Positions 13,603-20,953 of a stretch of 21,013 bases of DNA are shown here, in pieces. Each line of letters begins with the position of its first letter. Position 1 is the stretch's first letter. Location: IMG/VR virus record IMGVR_UViG_3300010370_000297, positions 1-21,013 of that record, one strand, 5' to 3'. The notes under the pieces are model-generated. The model did no database searches. It saw nothing but the letters and a program-made list of their open reading frames with translations, and was not told the origin of the DNA. The translations under genes were made by a program, and so were the position numbers. Source of the stretch: a virus.

Positions 13603-14466
13603 ATGGCTAAGAAAATATCACAACTCACAGCGACTACAGCAGTACAGAATACAGATCTCTTTGAGATCTCAATGGATGATGGCCTAGGAGGATTCACTTC
13701 CAGGAAGATCACAGGTGCAAACATGAGGACTCAGCTAGGAGGACTTACTATAGGTACTACAGCAATAGCATCAGGTACAGTAGGAAGAGTGTTATTTCAG
13801 GGAGCTAGCAACTTACTCCAGCAAGATGCTGATTTATTCTGGGATAATACTAATAAAAGACTAGGAATAGGAGCTACTCCTGCCAGTACAGTTAAGCTAG
13901 ATGTAAGAGCACAGGGTGCATTAAGTACAGATATAGGTTTCAGAGTAAGAAATTCAGCTAATACAGCGAATCTCTTTGATGTTCAGGGTAATGGATACGC
14001 AAATGTAAGCAGTAGAATGATCTGCGGGACTTCAGGCATGACAGATACAGGAGGAGCTTTGTTTGTTTACGCTGGGAATGCAAATGATTTCGTAGCTAGA
14101 ATCTATAATACTGCAGGCACTGGGATATATTCCATTAGAACTACTGGTAATGGTAGCTATATGGAATTTAATAACAGCTCTGGGACTCCAGGAGTAACTA
14201 TAAAAGGAGGCACTACTGATTCATTAGTATTCGCAGATACTAGGGATATAGGATTCGGCACTACTACAGGTACTAAGATAGGATATGCAACTAATCAGAA
14301 GCTGGCTTTCTGGAATAAAACTCCAATAGTGCAGCCTACTACAGCAATAGCAGGAGCTACATTTGTAGCTAATTCAGGAACTGCTGTGAATGATGCCTCT
14401 ACATTTGGAGGATATACGATAAAGCAGGTAGTACAGGCCTTACAAAATGTGGGATTATTAGCTTAA
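13603..14466 (+). CDS. Tail fibre-like protein
   Basis: A 287-residue Gly/Thr/Ala-rich protein. It starts with KKISQLTATTAVQNTDLFEI, then SMDDGLGGFTSRKITGANM, a frequent N-terminal anchor in tail fibres. The shaft includes WDNTNKRLGIGATPASTVKL, then RNSANTANLFDVQGNGY, the 'nt..rlGIGt.p...ldv...g' repeats typical of phage fibre shafts, and the end has TKIGYATNQKLAFWNKTPIV and QPTTAIAGATFVANS, a motif often found near fibre tips. It probably binds the host surface, or connects a receptor-binding part encoded elsewhere. No chaperone or enzyme domain is seen. Two small genes follow at once and may be assembly partners or parts of the tip. Confidence 0.75.
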   Translation: MAKKISQLTATTAVQNTDLFEISMDDGLGGFTSRKITGANMRTQLGGLTIGTTAIASGTVGRVLFQGASNLLQQDADLFWDNTNKRLGIGATPASTVKLDVRAQGALSTDIGFRVRNSANTANLFDVQGNGYANVSSRMICGTSGMTDTGGALFVYAGNANDFVARIYNTAGTGIYSIRTTGNGSYMEFNNSSGTPGVTIKGGTTDSLVFADTRDIGFGTTTGTKIGYATNQKLAFWNKTPIVQPTTAIAGATFVANSGTAVNDASTFGGYTIKQVVQALQNVGLLA

Positions 14467-14476
14467 ATATATACAG

Positions 14477-14782
14477 ATGGGATTACTTATTAAGGCTACA
14501 GATGCTAAGCCTATAAAGATAGCAGGAACTGAAATAGATTTATTAAATGTATACGCTCGAATTGAATTTGCAGGCAGAGCAGATGGCAAAACTTTGGAGA
14601 TCGCTGTAGCTACTTATGCAAGTGAGGCTACATATGAACAAAGTATGCCGATCTATACAGATGTTCAGCAGGGTACATTCACTGCAGAGATATCTGATGG
14701 AGCTCCTCAGAGTATTGATACAGCATTAAGCTGCACAAAGGCAGTATATGAGAATTTAGGATATAACGTAGAAATAATATAA
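14477..14782 (+). CDS. Small fibre-associated hypothetical protein
   Basis: A 101-residue protein (MGLLIKATDAKPIKIAGTEI, then DLLNVYARIEFAGRADGKTL) with alternating hydrophobic and polar residues typical of a small beta-sandwich, and a final short helix with YENLGYNVEII. I do not recognise a named family. Position right after the tail fibre gene, and before another small beta-type gene, suggests a virion part or a fibre partner. Codon use is like the neighbours. Confidence 0.55.
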   Translation: MGLLIKATDAKPIKIAGTEIDLLNVYARIEFAGRADGKTLEIAVATYASEATYEQSMPIYTDVQQGTFTAEISDGAPQSIDTALSCTKAVYENLGYNVEII

Positions 14783-14784
14783 CC

Positions 14785-15030
14785 ATGGACAGAAGAAAAG
14801 GAAGTTATTCATTGAATACAGCTGGCACATTTACAGGAAGATTCACAGCTATTGAAGTAACTACTGCAGCTACAGTGACTACATTAACTGATAGTAAAAG
14901 GAATAATAAAGATTACTATATTAAAGATACTTCTAGAAGTATTCCAGCAGGGACTATATTAGTAGGCAGAGATGCTACACAATTCACAACTGTAACTATA
15001 TCAGCAGGAGCTATAGATATAATATTCTAA
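14785..15030 (+). CDS. Small beta-rich virion-like protein
   Basis: An 81-residue protein starting two bases after the previous stop (MDRRKGSYSLNTAGTFTGRF). It is Thr/Ala rich with regular short strands (TAIEVTTAATVTTL, IPAGTILVG, QFTTVTISAGAIDIIF), like a one-domain trimeric or beta-sandwich virion protein. The 'sI.aG...vgrdaT.f..vtissGai' pattern resembles small fibre or decoration proteins, but I cannot place it in a named family. It ends one base before the tape measure gene, so it is co-expressed with the tail genes. Confidence 0.55.
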   Translation: MDRRKGSYSLNTAGTFTGRFTAIEVTTAATVTTLTDSKRNNKDYYIKDTSRSIPAGTILVGRDATQFTTVTISAGAIDIIF

Positions 15031-15031
15031 G

Positions 15032-17605
15032 ATGGCAAATAAGGAGGCAGTATTCACACTAAGAGTAAACACTGGTAATAGTGTTAAGGATGTTCAGACT
15101 TTTGATCAGAGCATTCAGAATCTCAATAAGGATATTGAGCAGGTGCAAAATACTGCCTCATCTGGCACAGGTATAGATACATTTGATGCAAAGCTTCAGG
15201 AGCTTAATTCTAAAGTAGAAGCTGGAGGTCTGACTATGAGACAAATGACTCAGGTCATGAAGGAATATCAGACTATTGCAGCTCAGGCTGGAATGGATTC
15301 TCCAATAGGGCAGCAGGCCATACAGAATGCAGCACAATTAAAGGATGAGATAGGAGATCTTAAAGCAGCTACTACAGCACTATCTTCTGATTTCGTAGGC
15401 CTCGATACAGCAGTGGCTGGTATTGAAACAGGAGCAGCAGTATTCCAGGGCTTTCAATCTGCAGTAGCTTTGACTGGAGTGGAAAGTGAGGCACTGATGC
15501 AAACTATGGTAAAACTACAGGCTGTGCAAGGTCTAGCGAATGCAGCTACTCAGATAGCAAATAATCTGAACAGTGATGCAATCCTGGGAATAAAACTAAG
15601 GACCTTCTATGAGAAAGCTTATGCTACAGTAGTAGGAGAGAGCACAGGAGCTATGAAAAATTTAAAGCTGGCTTTAGCAGCTACTGGAATAGGAGCTCTA
15701 GTTGCTGGAGTGCTGGCAGCAGTAGGAGCTTTTGATTCATTGATAGGATCTACTAGTGATTTATCTGCAGCAGAGCAAGCTTTAAAAGATACTCAGGATG
15801 ATTACAAGAAAGGAGCTACAGAAGCTGCTACAGTTACTGGAGAGGTAGCTTCTCAATTTGAACTAGCTAAGCAGGGAGTGATCTCTAAAGAAGAGGCGTT
15901 ATCATATTACAATGATACTCTAGGAGATTCATTTGGAAAGGCTACAAATTTAAATGATGCTGAGAAGCTCTTTAATGATAAGACAGAAACATATGTAAAA
16001 GCTGCAGGATTAAGAGCACAAGCTCAGGCATTGATAGCTAAAGCAGCAGAGGCAGGAGCAGAGGCAGTAGTACTAGAGAGTAAAAAAGTAGAGAAGCAAT
16101 CAGGATTACTAGGAGCTATCACTAATTCAATAGGAGCAGTTAAGGATAAGGGAGTGCAAATGGTCCGAGAGCAGGAGAAAGCTTTCCAGGATCAGGCTAC
16201 AAGTTTATTAAAACAAGCTGCTAGCTTAGAGCAATCTTCTGGAGTAGTATCAGAATCTACACAAAACTATCTTAAAAAAGCTGAAGATGCAGAAGCTAAA
16301 GCAGAGAAAAATAGAAAGCAGAGAGCTGATGCTGCAAAAAAGAGAGCAGAAGATGCTAAAAAAGCAGCAGAGGAAGCAGCAAAAGTAGAGAGAGAGAGAC
16401 TAGCAAACCTATTAAAGCTGGAGCAGGACTTCAGAGTGCAGCTTCAGGATATAGAGAATACTTATTTTGATAGTTTATTAACAGCAAAGGAGAGAGAAGA
16501 GAATGCTGTATATGATAAATATTTCACATTAATTCAACAGGCTAAACAATACGGTATAGATACCAAAACTCTAGAAGCTGCCAGGACTGCAGAACTTTCT
16601 AAAATTACAGAAGAATATAATAAAAAAGATCTGGAAGCTCAGAAGGTGATAGATGATGCTAAGCTAGAAAGTGCTAAAGCTTATAGGCTTCTATTTGCGG
16701 ATGAATATGAGCAGGAACTTATAAGCTTTGAAGATACTCAAAAGGAGCAAGCTGATGCATTAAATACAGCTTTAGCAAATAAGACTATTACTGAGGAAGA
16801 ATATCTAAAAGGACAGGAGAAACTAGAGGCAGATTATGCAGCTAAGATAGTAGAGATAAATGATAAAAAGAATAAAGCTGTAGAGGACAGCAATAAGACA
16901 GCATTTGATGCTAATATAAAAAATATTCAGGGGTATATAGATCAGGCACAGATAGCTCTAGATACTCTATCAGCATTCAATGATCTAGCTAATCAACTAG
17001 GAGAAAACAGAATAGATGAAGTTAACGCTCAGGCTGAGGCACAAACAGCAGCACTAGATAAGCAGCAGGAGGAAGAGCTATCAAATGCTAACTTGACTGC
17101 AGAGCAAAAGACAGCCATTGAGAAAAAATTTAATGATCAGAAGCAGGCTGTACTCCTTAAAGCTTTCAATGAAGAGGAGAGAATAAAGAAAGCACAATTT
17201 GAAAGAGATAAGGCTTTCAAAATATCTCAGATAGCTATAGATACAGCATCTGCTATACTTAAAGCTATTGCTACATATGGGCCTCCTCCATCTCCTCTAG
17301 GGATCTTTGGAATAGCATCAGCATCAGCTATAGGAATAGCACAGGCAGCAACTGTAGCAGCTACAAAATACAAAGGAGGTACTCCTCCATCAGCTTCTAG
17401 TGCAGGAGGTGGATCAGTGAGCACTGGAGCTAGTGCTTCTCAGTTCACTGCAGCGAATACTAATACTCAGCAAACTGCTCTAGGAGATATCATAGGAGGT
17501 GGATCTGCAGGAGGTGGAACTGTTTCAAAGGTATTTGTACTGGAATCTGATATCACTAATACTCAGCAGAAGGTGGCAGTCCAGCAGCAGCTATCAACTT
17601 ATTAA
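15032..17605 (+). CDS. Tail tape measure protein
   Basis: An 857-residue protein, the longest in the window. It shows the usual tape measure build: a helical N-terminal part, then LTGVESEALMQTMVKLQAVQ, then GLANAATQIANNLNSDA, and a hydrophobic segment near residues 212-235 (ALAATGIGALVAGVLAAVGA). Long coiled coils follow (Ala/Lys/Glu heptads such as KKAEDAEAKAEKNRKQRADA, around 415-450), then a second hydrophobic part near the end (AIATYGPPPSPLGIFGIASA), and a Gly/Ser-rich tail. Tape measures set tail length at about 0.15 nm per residue, so a tail of roughly 130 nm is expected if the whole protein counts. Long-tailed siphovirus form follows from this, as no sheath protein is seen. Its last 50 bases overlap the convergent minus-strand gene. 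Confidence 0.85.
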   Translation: MANKEAVFTLRVNTGNSVKDVQTFDQSIQNLNKDIEQVQNTASSGTGIDTFDAKLQELNSKVEAGGLTMRQMTQVMKEYQTIAAQAGMDSPIGQQAIQNAAQLKDEIGDLKAATTALSSDFVGLDTAVAGIETGAAVFQGFQSAVALTGVESEALMQTMVKLQAVQGLANAATQIANNLNSDAILGIKLRTFYEKAYATVVGESTGAMKNLKLALAATGIGALVAGVLAAVGAFDSLIGSTSDLSAAEQALKDTQDDYKKGATEAATVTGEVASQFELAKQGVISKEEALSYYNDTLGDSFGKATNLNDAEKLFNDKTETYVKAAGLRAQAQALIAKAAEAGAEAVVLESKKVEKQSGLLGAITNSIGAVKDKGVQMVREQEKAFQDQATSLLKQAASLEQSSGVVSESTQNYLKKAEDAEAKAEKNRKQRADAAKKRAEDAKKAAEEAAKVERERLANLLKLEQDFRVQLQDIENTYFDSLLTAKEREENAVYDKYFTLIQQAKQYGIDTKTLEAARTAELSKITEEYNKKDLEAQKVIDDAKLESAKAYRLLFADEYEQELISFEDTQKEQADALNTALANKTITEEEYLKGQEKLEADYAAKIVEINDKKNKAVEDSNKTAFDANIKNIQGYIDQAQIALDTLSAFNDLANQLGENRIDEVNAQAEAQTAALDKQQEEELSNANLTAEQKTAIEKKFNDQKQAVLLKAFNEEERIKKAQFERDKAFKISQIAIDTASAILKAIATYGPPPSPLGIFGIASASAIGIAQAATVAATKYKGGTPPSASSAGGGSVSTGASASQFTAANTNTQQTALGDIIGGGSAGGGTVSKVFVLESDITNTQQKVAVQQQLSTY

Positions 17606-18233
17606 GATAGTTAACTCCTGTTTTCACTTTAAAACCTTCACCAATAGAGAAGCAGCCGAAATCATTTAGGAATTTATCTGCCATGGATATCTTAGGATCA
17701 TTAAGCTTTAAATTCGTTCCTGGTATAGCTGGAATATCATATACATTCCCATACAGCGACTTTATAAAATGATTATGATGCTTCCACTCAATAGCATTAA
17801 ATAAGTCTATGAGCATCTCACTATTAAAGAGCATAGGCTGATGGCATTCAAAGTTAAGAGTATTGAATTCATTAAACTCTAGGAAGTGCTTTGTATTCTG
17901 GCAGGCTTCCTGATAATGTGGAGCATGAGAAGAATTCACTTCCAGCTTTCCATTGAATAAGGTCCTATGAGGATTAAAGTTTTTAGTGATGAAGAAATCA
18001 TCATTCATATAGATGAAATCTCCTCCTATCTCACGGGCAAATGTGAGAATCTTATCAGTGACATCTGCTCCCCTGTGAAATAGTGATTTCTTATGCTTAA
18101 AATTATCAGCCAGAGTGACTCTATCTCCAATGGTCCAGAGCTCAGCATCAGGATCAGCATTAAGTACTGACTGCATAGATAGATCTATGTCATAGTTATT
18201 CGAGGCTTTAATATATGGATAGACATATACCAT
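17556..18233 (-). CDS. Stealth-like sugar (phospho)transferase, minus strand
   Basis: The only minus-strand gene, 225 residues from ATG 18233. It has GDFIYMNDDFFI (71-82) and later FECHQPMLFN (128-137), plus NPHRTLFNG, the arrangement of the Stealth/CR2-type sugar-phosphate transferase domain: the 'F.Y.NDD.F' acidic motif and a 'H.P.l' motif. Such enzymes move hexose-1-phosphate units in capsule synthesis. The frame is open back to 18326, but the longer start would overlap the protease gene by 68 bases; ATG 18233 lies four bases after a -7 promoter on the same strand and begins naturally (MVYVYPYIKASNNYDID). It looks like a cargo (moron) gene set between tail and head modules, perhaps altering host surface or virion sugars. 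Confidence 0.6.
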   Translation of the reverse strand: MVYVYPYIKASNNYDIDLSMQSVLNADPDAELWTIGDRVTLADNFKHKKSLFHRGADVTDKILTFAREIGGDFIYMNDDFFITKNFNPHRTLFNGKLEVNSSHAPHYQEACQNTKHFLEFNEFNTLNFECHQPMLFNSEMLIDLFNAIEWKHHNHFIKSLYGNVYDIPAIPGTNLKLNDPKISMADKFLNDFGCFSIGEGFKVKTGVNYLNKLIAAAGLPPSAEY

Positions 18234-18237
18234 AGAA

Positions 18238-18245
18238 CAAATATA
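18238..18245 (-). promoter_or_regulatory. -7 promoter element for the minus-strand gene
   Basis: On the minus strand TATATTTG matches TAnnTTTG and ends four bases before the proposed ATG (18233). Transcription from it would begin at or next to the start codon, giving a leaderless or near-leaderless mRNA. No -33 element at proper spacing was found. The element lies in the 25-base gap between the divergent genes. Confidence 0.45.
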
Positions 18246-18258
18246 CATATTAAATAGT

Positions 18259-19161
18259 ATGCTTAAGAATTTACCTGTATATACAATCAGCATAGATCTG
18301 GAGAATCCAGATACTACAGTATCCATGAATTCAATGGTTCTAGATCCAGCACATGAGCTCAGCTTCCAGCTATTCCATAATCAGAAGAGATTTCATTTCA
18401 ATAAAAAAGAGAATGTGATTACTGGAGTAGCAATCTCTGCAGATACTCCTATCTATAGATATGATGATAAAAGCAGAGAGGAATACTATGTAGTATTCAC
18501 AAAGCAGGCTATAAAGGATATCATTTTTGATTATGCCAGGAGAGGGAACTTTAATAATGTTAACCTGGATCATTCAGCTAGGAAGGTAATAGATGATGCC
18601 TACATGATCCACAGCTACCAGATAGATGAGGAGAAAGGATTCACAGCTCCTGAGAGATTTAAGGATGTTAATGATGGAAGCTGGATAGTGAGTTATAAAG
18701 TTTCTGATGAGATCTTCGCTAAAGCAGAAGCTGGAGAGTGGACTGGTTTCTCAGTAGAGGGAGTATTTCAGATGGAAGAATCTGATATCAGCATAGAGGA
18801 TAAGATGTGGAGTGCTATTCATAAAGAGCTCACTGAGATCTATCATGAATTCGCAGGAATGCGGATCAGCTTTGACTATGATGATACACTAACTACAGCA
18901 AAAGGGCAGCAGATGGCTGCTAGATATATAGCTGCCAGAGATAATGTATTCATCATAACAGCTAGACAGCAATCTAATGGAGGACCAGTCTATGAGATGG
19001 CTAAGAAATTAGGCATTAAAAGAGAAAATGTATACTTCACTGGTGGCCGTGACAAGTGGCAAACTATAAAGAGACTCAGAATAAACAAACATATTGATAA
19101 TAATCAGGAGCAGATCGATCTAATTAAGGAGAATACTGATGCTGAGGCTATCAAATTTTAG
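18259..19161 (+). CDS. Prohead protease (XkdF-like) fused to a HAD phosphatase-like domain
   Basis: A 300-residue two-domain protein. Residues ~1-170 resemble the XkdF-like serine protease family: LPVYTISIDLENPDTTVSMN, ENVITGVAISADTPIYR (51-67), H105 in NVNLDHS, PERFKDVNDGSWIVSYKVSD (131-150), S165 in EWTGFSVEGVF. These proteases mature capsids, and scaffold and capsid genes follow. Residues ~200-300 look like a HAD-superfamily phosphatase: motif I MRISFDYDDTLT (D206, D208, T210), motif II VFIITAR (T234), a Lys-containing motif III near DKWQTIK (265-271) and motif IV HIDNNQ (D280). All four motifs are present, so the domain could be active. The head protease is well supported; the job of the HAD part is unknown. 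Confidence 0.75.
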   Translation: MLKNLPVYTISIDLENPDTTVSMNSMVLDPAHELSFQLFHNQKRFHFNKKENVITGVAISADTPIYRYDDKSREEYYVVFTKQAIKDIIFDYARRGNFNNVNLDHSARKVIDDAYMIHSYQIDEEKGFTAPERFKDVNDGSWIVSYKVSDEIFAKAEAGEWTGFSVEGVFQMEESDISIEDKMWSAIHKELTEIYHEFAGMRISFDYDDTLTTAKGQQMAARYIAARDNVFIITARQQSNGGPVYEMAKKLGIKRENVYFTGGRDKWQTIKRLRINKHIDNNQEQIDLIKENTDAEAIKF

Positions 19162-19194
19162 AACAAGTTAGCATATTAATTAAAAACAAACATA

Positions 19195-19920
19195 ATGACT
19201 GAAAAATTCAATGAAGTTTTGAATAGAATAGCTGATATCAAAGCTCTTTTTTCTTCTAAGAAGGAAGCTTTCGGAGAGGCTATGCTTAAGGATGGCACTA
19301 TGGTAGCATATGATGGAGATTTAGCAGTAGGATCTAAGCTCTATGTAGTACAGGATGGAGAGCAGATACAAGCTCCAGAGGGTACTCATGCACTAGGAGG
19401 TGACATGGAAGGAGTATCTGTAGTAGTAGATGCTGATGGCTTTATAGTAGAGCTTATAGATGAGAGAGAAGGTGGAGATGTAGTACAAACTTCAGAAGAT
19501 TCTGAGCCAGAAGGTGCAGATTTTGAAGCTGTATCTGCTGAAGATCTTCCTGCTGTATTAGAGTCTATCACTGAAATCATAGCAAATGAGCTAGGAGTAG
19601 AGATGGGCAGAGCTTATGATGTAGCTAGTGCAGTAGTAGCAAAGATTAATGAAGAAACTGTATCAGAAGAGATGGCTTCTGAGGATCAATTCAATGCTAA
19701 GTTTGAAGCATTAAGCGAAGTAATCGGAAACTTTGCAGAGATGTTCAAAACTATATCATCTGAAAATGAAACTCTAAGAGCTGATATAGCTGCCTTAAAA
19801 GGTGAATTCGATACCTTCAAAGCAGCTCCATCTAATGATGCTAAAGAGGCAGAGAAATTTGCTAGGGTATCTAGTGGCCTGACAACTAGACAAATATTTT
19901 TAAAATCACAAATGAAATAA
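19195..19920 (+). CDS. Capsid scaffolding protein
   Basis: A 241-residue acidic protein between the protease and the major capsid gene. It has a small N-terminal beta part (AMLKDGTMVAYDGDLAVGSK, then LYVVQDGEQIQAPEGTHALG, then GVSVVVDADGFIVEL), then an acidic, Glu/Ser-rich linker (~90-120), then long helices with coiled-coil character (FNAKFEALSEVIGNFAEMFK, then TISSENETLRADIAALKGEF), and a basic tail ending QIFLKSQMK. This is the build of phage scaffolds, whose basic C-terminus binds capsid subunits, and it is probably cut by the protease upstream. It begins 33 bases after the protease stop and stops one base before the capsid gene. Confidence 0.75.
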   Translation: MTEKFNEVLNRIADIKALFSSKKEAFGEAMLKDGTMVAYDGDLAVGSKLYVVQDGEQIQAPEGTHALGGDMEGVSVVVDADGFIVELIDEREGGDVVQTSEDSEPEGADFEAVSAEDLPAVLESITEIIANELGVEMGRAYDVASAVVAKINEETVSEEMASEDQFNAKFEALSEVIGNFAEMFKTISSENETLRADIAALKGEFDTFKAAPSNDAKEAEKFARVSSGLTTRQIFLKSQMK

Positions 19921-19921
19921 A

Positions 19922-20893
19922 ATGAGCTTAAAGAAATTTATTGCAACAAAGTTCGATTATGATGTATCTGGATTAGGTGCATATGTTGACGAGCAAAGAG
20001 AGGACCTTATAGTACGTTCAGTAACTGAGGCAAAAACATTAGGATATATCACTATCCAGGAAGGTATCAAAGGATCTGAGGAATTGAAGTTAATGGATGA
20101 TTCTATCATCTATCAGGCTGGTGATTGTGAGATGACTCCAGAAGGAGATACAGTATTCACTGACCGTGCTATCGCTGTAGAGACTTTAGGATACATGAAG
20201 AGATTCTGTCAAAAGGATCTAGCTGGATTCTGGACTCAGTTAGCTTTGCGTCCTGGAGCTATGGCAGAAGATCAATCTCTTCCATTTGAAGCACAGATCA
20301 CTGACTACTTATTGAAGCTTCATGCTATCGAATTAGATAAGTTAATCTGGCAAGGTAACAAAGTTACTGGTACAGGTAACCTTCAATGGATGAACGGATT
20401 CCGTCAATTCTTGACTGTAGCTAACGGATGTGTAGACTTGAATACTTCATCTACTGCATCTATCAATGCAGGGAATGCTTTTGATGTATTCTATGAGTGT
20501 TTCATCAATACTCCAGCAAACATTGCTGAGCAAGGAGATTTCATCTGCTTCACAGGCCGTGAAAACTTCAATTATTTATTGAAGGATCTAGTAGATCAAA
20601 ACTTCTACCACTATTCTCCTGAGACTATTGCAAACTTAAATGAGTGCTTAGTGCCAGGAACTAACATGAGAGTAGTGAAAGTGCCAGGATTAAATGGATT
20701 AGATAACATCTACACAGGACGTGCTTCTCATTTCTTCTTTGGTACTGACTTATCTTCTGATTTTGAGAACTACGAATTGTGGTATTCTCAGGATGATGAT
20801 GTGATCTATATCAGATCTAAATTCAGAGCAGGTGTGCAAGTGCCTTTCTTGGATCAAATTGGAGTTTGGAACGGAACTGGATCTCCTAACTAA
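19922..20893 (+). CDS. Major capsid protein (HK97-fold)
   Basis: A 323-residue protein of normal length for an HK97-like capsid protein without a long delta domain; the scaffold is a separate gene. Position right after protease and scaffold, the hydrophobic beta-rich C-terminal half (ELWYSQDDDVIYIRSKFRAG, then VQVPFLDQIGVWNGTGSPN) and an N-terminal helix (VDEQREDLIVRSVTEAKTLG) fit this role. It uses codons unlike the rest: 6 of 11 arginines are CGT (others AGA), with frequent AAC, TTC and TTG, and 14 CpG in 972 bases. That is the expected mark of a gene tuned for very high expression in its host. A strong hairpin follows its stop. Confidence 0.85.
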   Translation: MSLKKFIATKFDYDVSGLGAYVDEQREDLIVRSVTEAKTLGYITIQEGIKGSEELKLMDDSIIYQAGDCEMTPEGDTVFTDRAIAVETLGYMKRFCQKDLAGFWTQLALRPGAMAEDQSLPFEAQITDYLLKLHAIELDKLIWQGNKVTGTGNLQWMNGFRQFLTVANGCVDLNTSSTASINAGNAFDVFYECFINTPANIAEQGDFICFTGRENFNYLLKDLVDQNFYHYSPETIANLNECLVPGTNMRVVKVPGLNGLDNIYTGRASHFFFGTDLSSDFENYELWYSQDDDVIYIRSKFRAGVQVPFLDQIGVWNGTGSPN

Positions 20894-20903
20894 GATAATC
20901 AAT

Positions 20904-20923
20904 GGGAGGAGGCAACTCCTCCC
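20904..20923 (+). terminator. Hairpin after the major capsid gene
   Basis: GGGAGGAG (20904-20911) pairs fully with CTCCTCCC (20916-20923) around a GCAA tetraloop, a GNRA loop of high stability. It is followed by TAATTTATAA rather than a clean T run, so it may work as a partial terminator or protect the 3' end of the capsid mRNA. It lies 10 bases after the capsid stop, with the next gene starting 30 bases further on. Confidence 0.65.
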
Positions 20924-20953
20924 TAATTTATAACACTAAAAAAATAGAATAAG

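Noticed and set aside
16300-16420. Repeat array in the tape measure gene (AAAGCAG/GAAG-like repeats)
   Set aside because: The repetition comes from Ala/Lys/Glu coiled-coil heptads and not from a DNA repeat with its own role.
18234-18326. Longer start for the minus-strand Stealth-like gene
   Set aside because: The extra 31 residues overlap the start of the divergent protease gene and the promoter element; the shorter start begins with natural sequence.
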